Origin: Bacteroidales bacterium
GTDB taxonomy: Bacteria > Bacteroidota > Bacteroidia > Bacteroidales > UBA3824
DNA: 7,383 nt
Assembly: GCA_017530465.1 (NCBI GenBank)
Contig: JAFXMJ010000323.1
Span: forward strand, 1-7,383
Direction of reading: 5' to 3'
Below the pieces are notes generated by a model. That model worked only from the letters and a program-made list of their open reading frames with translations, ran no database searches and was not told where the DNA came from. Positions 1 through 6,946 of this stretch are shown here, in pieces. Position 1 is the stretch's first letter; each line of letters begins with the position of its first letter. The translations under genes were made by a program, and so were the position numbers.

Positions 1-27
1 AAAAAGGCTTGATGTGGTGAAAAATTA

Positions 28-429
28 TTATTCAAACAAATCCACAGGCATTTTAACGGGAATTGTTGCTTCTTTGAAATCTTTTATGTTGCGTGTTATA
101 ATTATATCCGCGCCTGCGTTCAATGCACAAAAATACTGAATGGCATCTTCAAAATCTTTGAACGAAGAGTAGAGGGCTGCATCAACAATGCTCGAATCTA
201 CGGGTGCAACTTCGCAAATTTTGGAAAACTCCCTGAGCATTTTCAATGTGGTTTCTTTGCCTTTTGTAGGACGAACCAAATAAAAGACAGTTGCATACGA
301 CAATGCAGAACAGCACAATTCAGCCTCTCCGCTGTCTGCCAAATTTACCACTTGGGCAGCAAGGTCGTAGAAACCGTCTCTTTCTGTTAGAAAATCAACG
401 ATTATGTTGGTGTCTAAAAAAAGTTTCAT
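28..429 (-). CDS. PIN-domain ribonuclease toxin (VapC-like) of a toxin-antitoxin pair
   Basis: This 133-residue protein is the size of a single PIN domain. PIN toxins are Mg2+-dependent RNases that cut tRNA, rRNA or mRNA when their antitoxin is lost. The opening MKLFLDTNIIVDFL carries the first catalytic Asp (D6) in the usual 'hDTNhhhDhh' setting. The central KDFEDAIQ motif gives E94/D95, and the C-terminal GADIIITRNIKDF motif gives T112, N114 and D117. The second acidic residue usual in PIN domains is not obvious: SALSYATVFYLV (about 41-52) has Thr or Ala where many members have Glu. I believe some Bacteroidota PIN subfamilies share this, but it could also mean weak activity. The ATG overlaps the TGA of the upstream gene (ATGA, 426-429), which fixes the start and implies translational coupling. 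It is transcribed last from the promoter at 731-763. The RNA target cannot be inferred. Confidence 0.9.
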   Translation of the reverse strand: MKLFLDTNIIVDFLTERDGFYDLAAQVVNLADSGEAELCCSALSYATVFYLVRPTKGKETTLKMLREFSKICEVAPVDSSIVDAALYSSFKDFEDAIQYFCALNAGADIIITRNIKDFKEATIPVKMPVDLFE

Positions 430-710
430 TTGTATTTTGCGGCTAAATACTTGTGATACAATTCTTTTTCATCATAATCTGATGGCAAATCGATTTTAAC
501 GCTCATATTTTTCACCCTCTGCGAGAGCGGACGGCGTTTGAATTTTATTTCTGTTGTGTTTTTTTTTACAACTTTTGGTTCTATGTCGTTGTGTAAGAAT
601 ATGTTAAGAATTTTAAAAACTGACACAAATACATCCATACTGCGTCTGTCCGTCAAATCCAACGAATCTATCATATTCTTTGCCGATGTTTTCAATTCTA
701 CTGTGCTCAT
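426..710 (-). CDS. Probable antitoxin of the PIN toxin
   Basis: This 94-residue, lysine-rich protein is encoded directly upstream of the PIN toxin and overlaps it by 4 nt, the standard antitoxin-first order. The N-terminal half (1-45; MSTVELKTSAKNMIDSL... then a hydrophobic FVSVFKILNIFL stretch) looks helical and could be a dimerisation or DNA-binding part. I do not see a clean ribbon-helix-helix or AbrB pattern. The C-terminal third (about 61-94: LSQRVKNMSVKIDLPSDYD followed by ELYHKYLAAKYK) resembles the tails of small Bacteroidota antitoxins paired with PIN_3 toxins (DUF6364-like), where such tails wrap the toxin. The ATG at 710 lies about 14 nt after the predicted transcription start. No Shine-Dalgarno is present, as is usual for Bacteroidota. 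Autorepression of the promoter at 731-763 would be expected by family analogy but no operator is identified. Antitoxin identity rests mainly on gene order, size and the tail. Confidence 0.75.
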   Translation of the reverse strand: MSTVELKTSAKNMIDSLDLTDRRSMDVFVSVFKILNIFLHNDIEPKVVKKNTTEIKFKRRPLSQRVKNMSVKIDLPSDYDEKELYHKYLAAKYK

Positions 711-730
711 AAGCGTTTGTTTTTATGCAG

Positions 731-763
731 CAAAGTTACTGATTATTTTTTGAAACGCCAAAA
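731..763 (-). promoter_or_regulatory. Bacteroidota-type promoter of the toxin-antitoxin operon
   Basis: Read on the minus strand, TTTTG (763-759) is followed by exactly 20 nt and then TAACTTTG (738-731). This matches the Bacteroidota primary-sigma consensus of TTTG at -33 and TAnnTTTG at -7, with 19-21 nt between them. Transcription would start near 724-725, leaving a leader of about 14 nt before the antitoxin ATG at 710. Its upstream half overlaps the 5' end of the zinc-ribbon remnant on the other strand. Confidence 0.75.
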
Positions 764-927
764 CATTTACCCGCTCTTTGAATTTTTTTTCACCTTCCGT
801 TTCTTTTCCTTGCCCTATTTGTGGCGGCGTGATGATTAAACACGTCGCGAAACGTGGCGCAAACTCAGGTCGTGAGTTGTGGGGATGCGCAAATTACCCT
901 AACTGCAAGGGGACGAAAAATCTTTAA
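754..927 (+). pseudogene. Orphan remnant of a topoisomerase-type C4 zinc ribbon (C-terminal tail of a lost protein)
   Basis: One plus-strand frame is open from just after the TGA at 751-753 to the TAA at 925-927 (57 codons). Its last 39 codons encode a complete zf-C4_Topoisom domain: CPICGGVM (from 811), KHVAKRGANSG, then LWGCANYPNCKGT. The four cysteines are at 811, 820, 886 and 904, spaced C-x2-C and C-x5-C, with the family's AKRG-N-G, WGC and YP-C-GT signatures intact. In known proteins this ribbon ends bacterial topoisomerase I and many nuclease-like proteins (NERD, Mrr/restriction endonuclease, DUF2726 types), where it binds DNA. No ATG precedes the ribbon in frame. The only plausible starts are TTG at 778 or internal GTG/ATG codons. 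The body of the protein is missing, replaced by the toxin-antitoxin operon, so this is most likely the 3' end of a decayed gene. A tiny expressed zinc-ribbon protein is less likely. The parent family cannot be determined from the tail. Confidence 0.8.
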
Positions 928-938
928 GCGGTTACCGC
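928..938. repeat. Short palindrome just after the zinc-ribbon stop codon
   Basis: GCGGTTACCGC is a perfect 5+1+5 palindrome lying between the TAA at 925-927 and the methylase stop at 966. On the minus strand it is followed by TTAAAGATTTTT, so it could be a weak hairpin ending the helicase-methylase transcript. The stem is only 4-5 bp and the T-run is interrupted, so termination is doubtful. Confidence 0.35.
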
Positions 939-965
939 CCTTCCACCACTTTCACTTCTTCTTCG

Positions 966-3900
966 TTACAATCCATACAAGTCATAAACCAATTTGTCGA
1001 TTTCGCCTTCCAATTCGCTCGTGTCGGCATCGGGATTATTGCGCTTGGCGGCAAGTATATCGTCAACCTTGGCAATGATTTGCGCTTGCTGTTCAGGGGT
1101 TGCTGTCGGGATTGGAATGTTGCGGATGTGTTCAGGGTAGATATGATAATTGCCGCCGCGCAAATTCGACAACAATACTCCGGCATATTTGGAGTTCATT
1201 ATGCCAAGAAGATAACGCAAATCTACTGTCTTGGATAATTCTTCCATTTCAGCACGTGTCATTGTACTGAATTTTTTGATGCTTGATGTTATGCTCTTAT
1301 TTTCAACTCCGTGTAGGTCAATCCACAATGCTGCACCAATAATTGAATCATTATGTAAATAATGATTGTTATAATCAATAGTGCCAACTAAATCACCTAA
1401 TCGATTAAAAAATAGTTTGGATGGCTCAAACCATTCATTAAATGTAGGTCGCACAAGTTTTGCAGGGCTTCGGTCAGTGCCATATTCAAGGAAACGTACC
1501 CTATTGATTTTGTATTTTTCAATATCTTTTGCCTCAATGTATTTCCTTCGTGGAATATTGTCCGGCGTGTCATTAATCAAATCCTCTTTCTTAAACTCAC
1601 CTTTGGCCGTTTTTTCATCTGAATTTGGGCGCAACCCATAACTTACATAGCAAAAATCGCCCAATACGTGCATATCAGAATGACGATTAGTGTCGCGTTT
1701 TTCTTGTGTGAGATTCCAAACAAAGTTCTTTTCGTCTTGAACCAAATCGCAGTGCTGTTGTAGGAATGAATGATGAATTATTTTGTTGTCATCAATGTTG
1801 CAAATCCAAGATTTGCCTGATGAGGGCTGTTTGCTGATGAACGGTATGCAATTGGAGACTGTGGCGTTTTCAAATATTTTTGTGCCGTTGAGGTCAACAA
1901 TCTGTGTCATATCATAATTGTTGATAATGATACGGCGCAGTTCCTTGGCGTAGAGTTGGTTGGTGAGAGGATAAGGCACAATCATAGTGGTGATGCCTTT
2001 GCTCTTGATGAATTGTGTGCCTAACTCAATGAACGGAATGTACAAATCCCATTTTTGGTAGAGGGATTGGTATTGGCGCGAAGATATTATGCAGTTGCGT
2101 TGCTGTTCAAGTTTGGTGTTGGCGAGTTGCGTAGGCGCACTCACATACGGCGGATTGCCAATTATGATGTCGAAGCCGCCTTGTTTGAATACATCGTCAA
2201 ACCACGTGTGCCACAGAAAGAATTTTTCATTGGCGGTAAAGTCCAATGTTTTGAGTTCTTCAAAAACAGAATCGTATTTCGCAACATTCTGTTTTTCTTC
2301 CATTATTATTTTGTTGCATTTGACAATTTGAGACTCCAAGTCTGAGGCAAAATTTTTTGGCAAAGTTTTGCCTTTGAAGCGTTCTTTTTGTTCGCTGATA
2401 CGGCTTTCGCAATCTTTGATTTTTGACTCGGCGTCAGAAATTTTATTTAGTGCATTGTTTTTGCGCTCGTGAACATTATAGAGAATGTGATCTGTAACGT
2501 GTTCAGTGATTCGTTTTTTCAATATAGCCTTCTTGCTGTGGTCGGTTTCGTAAAAGTACGATTTCAAATCATCGTGCAGATCGATGGCTGTATCAGCCCT
2601 ATAATAATCAATTTTGGTCTGTTTTTCAGTAATTCTGCCAAACAAATCGCGTTGAGGTTCCACCATTTTCACTGCAAATTGTTTATCTTGCAGTTTGCTC
2701 AAATCAATGCCCTCGTATTGCTCCAAAAGCGAGTTGCCCTGCATAATTTTGTAGTCGAGGTTGGGCAACGGCACAGCCTTGTCTTCGTCGATGACAAGCG
2801 AAAGCCAAAACCTCAAACGTGCAATGTCCACTGCGCCGCGCTCGATGTCAACGCCGTATATCGAGTTTTGGATAATGTGCTTTTTGATTTCGGCACGGTT
2901 AACTTTTTTGTCGATGTAATTGTCCAACGCTTCGGTGCAGAGTACAAGTTCGTTGAGCATACCCATATGAAATGCGCCCGAACCAATCGCGGGGTCACAG
3001 ATTTTTATGTTTTTGATTTTTTTGCGAACATATTCGGGATTTTGCAATATAGTGGCGTCGTGCTTGGACACAAAATCTCTGAGGCGTTGTTTGTGAGCCT
3101 CGTCAGTAGCATCAGTTTGTAGATAAGCAATCAGTGATTCCCTGCACATATATTGCACAATCTCCTTGGGCGTGTAGTACGCGCCTTTGTCCTTGTTGTC
3201 TTCCAAAAGATTCTCGAAAATCTTGCCAAGCATTTCGGGGTCGATGCCCACTTCTGCATCTTCGGGGTCGTTTTCGTCGATTGTGAAATTGTATTGAGAA
3301 AAGAGGTCGAAAATGCCCGGAATCATTTCCCAAGTGTAGCCGTCTTTTGTGGGGGGCTTATCCACAAAGTTTTCTTCGTAGCCGTTTGTGTTTTTGAAAA
3401 ACTGAGGTGGAAATTTAGTGCGCAAAATGTCGTTTTCGTCGCGCTCAAAAAGTCCGCCGTTGAGGAATGGAATCTTTTCCCACTTTTCCAAAAGGGAATC
3501 GTCCCATCTCACTTCTGACGGGCGGAGATTATTATTGTGGTCGGCAAACGCTTTCTTGCGGTTGGGCTTTTCGGTGTTGAGCACGGTGTAGAAAAATGGT
3601 TCGAGTACGCAGTCGAGAAAATCGTCTTGATATTTTGGTGTGGAATTTTCAAACAGTTTCTGCAAATAGTTAGTGTCATTATCAAACCAACCTTTTTCCT
3701 GTACAAAATACAAGAATGTGATTCGACCCATCAGTTTTTTCACGTAGTCGCGGATGCGCTTGTCGTCGTTGCCAAAGGCGGCGTAAAGCGTGGCGTTGGG
3801 GTCGTGTATAGTTTTTTCTTCCCATTTTGAGCCTGTCTTTACCACACGTTTGCCGGTGATGTACTGTATGAAGTTGGCGTAGAGTGTCTTGTACTTGTTG

Positions 3901-4457
3901 AAAAATTCGTCGGAGAGTGCCTCTACCGAGAATTCGTCGAAAAGCACTTGGTCGTTGATGACGCTGTGCCTTTGTTCGAGGATTTTGATTTTTAGTTTTT
4001 CAAACCTTTCTGCCACGGTGCGCGCCTTGTGTGCCTTGCCGAGCAAGTATGTGAAACGTTTGGCGGCTGTGGTGTTGCCCCTCTCGACGTGGAGAAACGA
4101 AAAACGCCAATCGTTGTCTTTTACATTTTCGTAATGGAATATAAGGAACGCGCTTTCGCCATAAAGCACACTGCGTAAAAATTGTTGGATTTTTACACGT
4201 GAATATTTGATTCTGACGCTTGGCGCAAGTGTGATTTCAAACACCGACAGTGGCGTGTCGAATCCCGACACGTGGCCTATCTTTTCGACGGATGTGATGC
4301 CCGCTTTTTGTGCGTGGTCTTGGTCGTCGGCGTTGCGCAAAAAGTTTTCGGCAAATTCGTATTCTGTAAAGAGGTCGCCGAATGTGTCTTTTAATACGCC
4401 GTCTGTCAACAGCCTTTTGTCGTAGTCAGAATTGAATATATCTTGTAATGTCTTCAT
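966..4457 (-). CDS. Eco57I-class adenine-N6 DNA methyltransferase with target-recognition domain (RM/DISARM/BREX-type modification subunit)
   Basis: This complete 1163-residue enzyme is predicted to transfer methyl from S-adenosylmethionine to the N6 of adenine in a specific DNA site. Order of parts: an N-terminal alpha/beta region (about 60-130); a helical region with FLNGGLFE (331-338) and DPEMLGKIFENLL (406-418), typical of PglX, Type ISP and Type IIG enzymes; GAYYTPKEIV (425-434); the SAM-binding motif DPAIGSGAF (488-496); GVDIERGAVDIARLR (535-549); the catalytic motif NPPY (768-771, preceded by FDIIIG); and a TaqI-like specificity domain (about 925-1163) ending in YHIYPEHIRNIPIP and IDKLVYDLYGL. 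A charged coiled coil (about 663-737) sits between the SAM-binding half and NPPY. The length fits two-domain PglX/DrmMI-like methylases. No clear nuclease motif is seen; FEITLA (73-78) might be a degenerate PD-(D/E)XK strand. The ATG lies 21 nt after the helicase stop, so the two genes form an operon. All catalytic motifs look intact. Exact system type and recognition site are unknown. Confidence 0.92.
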   Translation of the reverse strand: MKTLQDIFNSDYDKRLLTDGVLKDTFGDLFTEYEFAENFLRNADDQDHAQKAGITSVEKIGHVSGFDTPLSVFEITLAPSVRIKYSRVKIQQFLRSVLYGESAFLIFHYENVKDNDWRFSFLHVERGNTTAAKRFTYLLGKAHKARTVAERFEKLKIKILEQRHSVINDQVLFDEFSVEALSDEFFNKYKTLYANFIQYITGKRVVKTGSKWEEKTIHDPNATLYAAFGNDDKRIRDYVKKLMGRITFLYFVQEKGWFDNDTNYLQKLFENSTPKYQDDFLDCVLEPFFYTVLNTEKPNRKKAFADHNNNLRPSEVRWDDSLLEKWEKIPFLNGGLFERDENDILRTKFPPQFFKNTNGYEENFVDKPPTKDGYTWEMIPGIFDLFSQYNFTIDENDPEDAEVGIDPEMLGKIFENLLEDNKDKGAYYTPKEIVQYMCRESLIAYLQTDATDEAHKQRLRDFVSKHDATILQNPEYVRKKIKNIKICDPAIGSGAFHMGMLNELVLCTEALDNYIDKKVNRAEIKKHIIQNSIYGVDIERGAVDIARLRFWLSLVIDEDKAVPLPNLDYKIMQGNSLLEQYEGIDLSKLQDKQFAVKMVEPQRDLFGRITEKQTKIDYYRADTAIDLHDDLKSYFYETDHSKKAILKKRITEHVTDHILYNVHERKNNALNKISDAESKIKDCESRISEQKERFKGKTLPKNFASDLESQIVKCNKIIMEEKQNVAKYDSVFEELKTLDFTANEKFFLWHTWFDDVFKQGGFDIIIGNPPYVSAPTQLANTKLEQQRNCIISSRQYQSLYQKWDLYIPFIELGTQFIKSKGITTMIVPYPLTNQLYAKELRRIIINNYDMTQIVDLNGTKIFENATVSNCIPFISKQPSSGKSWICNIDDNKIIHHSFLQQHCDLVQDEKNFVWNLTQEKRDTNRHSDMHVLGDFCYVSYGLRPNSDEKTAKGEFKKEDLINDTPDNIPRRKYIEAKDIEKYKINRVRFLEYGTDRSPAKLVRPTFNEWFEPSKLFFNRLGDLVGTIDYNNHYLHNDSIIGAALWIDLHGVENKSITSSIKKFSTMTRAEMEELSKTVDLRYLLGIMNSKYAGVLLSNLRGGNYHIYPEHIRNIPIPTATPEQQAQIIAKVDDILAAKRNNPDADTSELEGEIDKLVYDLYGL

Positions 4458-4478
4458 TTGCTTAGTGTTTGGTTGCGT

Positions 4479-6866
4479 TTATATTTCATATACGAAAATA
4501 TTGGCTACGTTTTCAAAACCAATCATCTGCTCCGTATTCAGATTGCCGCCTTTGGCTACGATGTAATCGGACAATGCTTGCGGCTCTGCGTCCAACGGGG
4601 CTTTTTCTACGATTTTCACAGCGTTGATGTCGTGATGGCGCACGGCGGTGTCGAGTACGTTAACTATTTTGCGCGGCTCGCCGTCGGATATTTTCTGACG
4701 GATTTTTGCGCAAATATCCATCGCTTTTTTTATTCGTCTTGTCATATCGCGTGATGTAATTGACGAATTGACCACGCTCGAAAATTCTTTTTTGGCGGCT
4801 TTTTCGAGTTCGGCGTATTTTTGCGTGTCGGGCTGAGGTGCAAATACTTCGTCCTTCTTGCAGCGCAAAAGTTCCATAAACTTTATCGCCGGGATTTCCT
4901 GAGAGTTGTTGCCGTCGGTGGTGATGCACACCGTGGAGCCGTCGGCTGATTTTATAGCGAACAGCGCGTTCTGAATGTCTCTCTGTCCGCCGATTTCTTT
5001 TGCGGGCATATTCTTGATGAACGTATAACGAGCCGGATTGCTTTCCCTGAATGTTTTGAGGTCGGCAAAGAATGTCGCAAAAGGCGATTCTTCGCCTTCT
5101 ATGGACGACACATAACTATCTGCCGAGATTTCTTCAAGTTCAGAATATACCTTGTTGTCTTCTCCGAAGAGTACGTGAAATGCCTGCAACTTGGCATACG
5201 AGCGGTTGATGAGGTCTATAATCTTGTCGCTCTGCGCCGATGGGTAGAAGTTGTAAACAAAAACTTTGTCGTATGGCGAGCCGATTCGGTTGACACGTCC
5301 TATGCGCTGCATAAGGCGTGTGGCGTTCCAAGGCGTGTCGTAGTTGAGTATTGCATTTGCGCGGTGGAGGTTGACTCCTTCCGCCAAAACCTCGGTTGTA
5401 ACAATCACGTCGTAATTGTCTTCCTGTTCATCGGCGGGACAGTTGGCGTCAAAATTGCGGCGTATGGTCTCCTGCATTTCGTCGCGGTTGGCGGCGGAAA
5501 TTTTCAAAACCCTGAGGTCTTGGAAGTTGAGGAAGTCTGCAATGGCGTTTTGCGTAGCGAGTGCCTCGGTAAAAATCACAAGTTTTCGCGATTCGTTTTT
5601 GCTTTCGTCCATAATGGAATACAGACGTGTTTTGAAAGCGTCGAATTTCGGGTCGGCGTGTTCGACGATCCATCTGTTGTGATATGTAGCAATAATTGAA
5701 AAATCCTGTCTCAGTTTGTAAATGTATTCCTCGTGGAAGTCGCTGCGCTTAAATTCGCGGTTTTTGTTGTCGTTTTTCTGTTTGATTTTTTCCCTGAGTG
5801 CTTTCTGAACGGCTGCAAAATCAAAGTCGTATTTTTTGAATACGGCGTTGACATCGATGTCGGGGCAGATGAAAATGCTGTCTTCATCCCACATCTTTAT
5901 CATATTCTTGGTGTATTGCCAAAGGTTTGCAAGTGACTCGCGGAATGCGTCAAAACTGCTTTCGAGCCTTTTGATAAGGTTGGTTTGCATAATTTTGGCG
6001 AGTTGGACGCTGATATTTTCGACAGTGCGGTTGCGTGTCTCGTATATTTTGCCGTCTTTGAGGAACGCAATTGCGCAATAGCGGTAATATCCGATGTGGT
6101 TTTCGTCGGTTTGTAGGTTTTCGATAGGCGCGGCGATGCACTCTACCGTTTCCGCAAAGAGTTGGGCGAGTTTTGTGCCCATCTTGTATTTGAATGTCAC
6201 CGGCGGCATCACCTGCGGGAATTTTAAATCCTTTGAATCCTCGGGATAAAACTTTTTCAGGTCTGTCCTTGTGCGCCTTACCACAATAAAGTCGAGCACT
6301 TTTTTGCGGATTTCTTGCGAAATGCCTTTGAGTCGATTTCTAAGAAGTTGCTTGGTTTGCTCGGAGTTTTGACCGGGCGTCTTGTCTGCCGCTGCCAACG
6401 CTTTGCGGCAGGTGTCGAACTCTTTTTCTTTTTCTGAGAAAAACGAATCCAATTTGCCGCCATCCACGGGGAAGTTGGTTTTTTGCCTCTGACGTTGGAA
6501 AAGGTAAATTTGGTTTTTCAAGTCTCTCGGCGAGTTGTTTTGCGGCGTTGCGGACAGCAATCCGACGAAAGGCGTGGAGCCTGTGGTGGTTTTTATCTTG
6601 TCAATCAGAGTGTCCAAGGCGGCGTATTTCTGAGTTTCTGAATTGCGAAAATTGTGGCTTTCGTCAATCATTATAAAACCAAAATCCGTGGTGCTGATGC
6701 CGGCGGCAATATTATTGTCGTCGTAATCGAATTCGTCATCATAGTTGCCAATGCTGCCTGTGGTTACAAACTGAATTTTCTGACTTATCTTGTCCTTGGA
6801 ATTGATGTCAAACAGGTCGATTGTAGTCTGCCAATTTTGTTTGAGCGACGGCGGGGTGATAATCAA
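4479..6866 (-). CDS. N-terminally truncated superfamily 2 (SNF2-like) helicase, partner of the methyltransferase
   Basis: The frame holds 795 codons from a TTG at 6866; a TGA at 6870-6872 closes it upstream. Visible helicase motifs: Ia-like IITPPSLKQNW (2-12), II DESH (68-71), III LLSATPQNNS (103-112), IV KLVIFTEALATQ (428-439), V VTTEVLAEGVNL (489-500) and VI QRIGRVNRIG (520-529). A long, charged, mostly helical insert (about 150-400) separates the two RecA-like lobes, and the C-terminal 250 residues lack a recognised domain. What is absent is everything before motif Ia: the Q-motif, Walker A (GxGKT) and any N-terminal nuclease domain. The product should therefore not bind or hydrolyse ATP productively. 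Intact relatives would translocate on DNA in a restriction system, using the neighbouring methylase's specificity. The TTG is only the first possible start; the first ATG in frame is at codon 66, just before DESH. It is probably a pseudogene, although the remaining frame is undamaged, which argues for a recent truncation. Confidence 0.88.
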   Translation of the reverse strand: MIITPPSLKQNWQTTIDLFDINSKDKISQKIQFVTTGSIGNYDDEFDYDDNNIAAGISTTDFGFIMIDESHNFRNSETQKYAALDTLIDKIKTTTGSTPFVGLLSATPQNNSPRDLKNQIYLFQRQRQKTNFPVDGGKLDSFFSEKEKEFDTCRKALAAADKTPGQNSEQTKQLLRNRLKGISQEIRKKVLDFIVVRRTRTDLKKFYPEDSKDLKFPQVMPPVTFKYKMGTKLAQLFAETVECIAAPIENLQTDENHIGYYRYCAIAFLKDGKIYETRNRTVENISVQLAKIMQTNLIKRLESSFDAFRESLANLWQYTKNMIKMWDEDSIFICPDIDVNAVFKKYDFDFAAVQKALREKIKQKNDNKNREFKRSDFHEEYIYKLRQDFSIIATYHNRWIVEHADPKFDAFKTRLYSIMDESKNESRKLVIFTEALATQNAIADFLNFQDLRVLKISAANRDEMQETIRRNFDANCPADEQEDNYDVIVTTEVLAEGVNLHRANAILNYDTPWNATRLMQRIGRVNRIGSPYDKVFVYNFYPSAQSDKIIDLINRSYAKLQAFHVLFGEDNKVYSELEEISADSYVSSIEGEESPFATFFADLKTFRESNPARYTFIKNMPAKEIGGQRDIQNALFAIKSADGSTVCITTDGNNSQEIPAIKFMELLRCKKDEVFAPQPDTQKYAELEKAAKKEFSSVVNSSITSRDMTRRIKKAMDICAKIRQKISDGEPRKIVNVLDTAVRHHDINAVKIVEKAPLDAEPQALSDYIVAKGGNLNTEQMIGFENVANIFVYEI

Positions 6867-6946
6867 AGTTCAATGCCAAAATATAGCAAAAAAAGCGATT
6901 GAAAATTGACTCAGAAAAAACTCTATCAACGGTGCAAAAAGGGAAT
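6867..6946. other. Junction between the nuclease-like gene and the truncated helicase
   Basis: These 80 AT-rich bases separate the TAG of the upstream gene (6947-6949) from the helicase frame. They encode no recognisable helicase sequence in any frame. The minus-strand codon before the TTG is ACT and the next is TGA (6870-6872), so helicase homology may end at 6869. No inverted repeat, transposase fragment or tRNA is visible. A TATATTTTG stretch on the minus strand (about 6878-6886) is one base too long for the Bacteroidota -7 element and has no -33 partner. Confidence 0.6.

Noticed and set aside
538..753. 71-codon plus-strand frame opposite the antitoxin
   Set aside because: It is a mirror of the antitoxin gene, is Phe/Ile-rich from A/T-rich antisense codons, and crosses the antitoxin promoter.
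928..938. GCGGTTACCGC palindrome as a rho-independent terminator
   Set aside because: The stem is only 4-5 bp with a minimal loop, and the following T-run on the minus strand is broken by AAAGA; kept only as a palindrome.
854..1078. 74-codon plus-strand frame starting with GTG
   Set aside because: It overlaps the zinc-ribbon codons in another frame and the methylase C-terminus; the zinc-ribbon frame carries the real protein signature.
2469..3122. 217-codon open frame on the plus strand inside the methylase
   Set aside because: It lies fully antisense to conserved methylase motifs (including DPAIGSGAF at 2970-2996), its translation is rich in Phe/Val/Cys as antisense reading of this codon usage gives, and it shows no domain.
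5175..5699. 174-codon open frame on the plus strand inside the helicase
   Set aside because: It is antisense to helicase motifs V and VI and has a similar shadow composition without recognisable motifs.
966..6866. Complete BREX or DISARM system
   Set aside because: Only a methylase and a damaged helicase are present; no pglZ, brxC, drmA, drmB or drmC is in the window.
6867..6900. Possible promoter driving the truncated helicase (minus-strand TATATTTTG)
   Set aside because: It is one base longer than TAnnTTTG and no TTG/TTTG lies 19-21 nt upstream.
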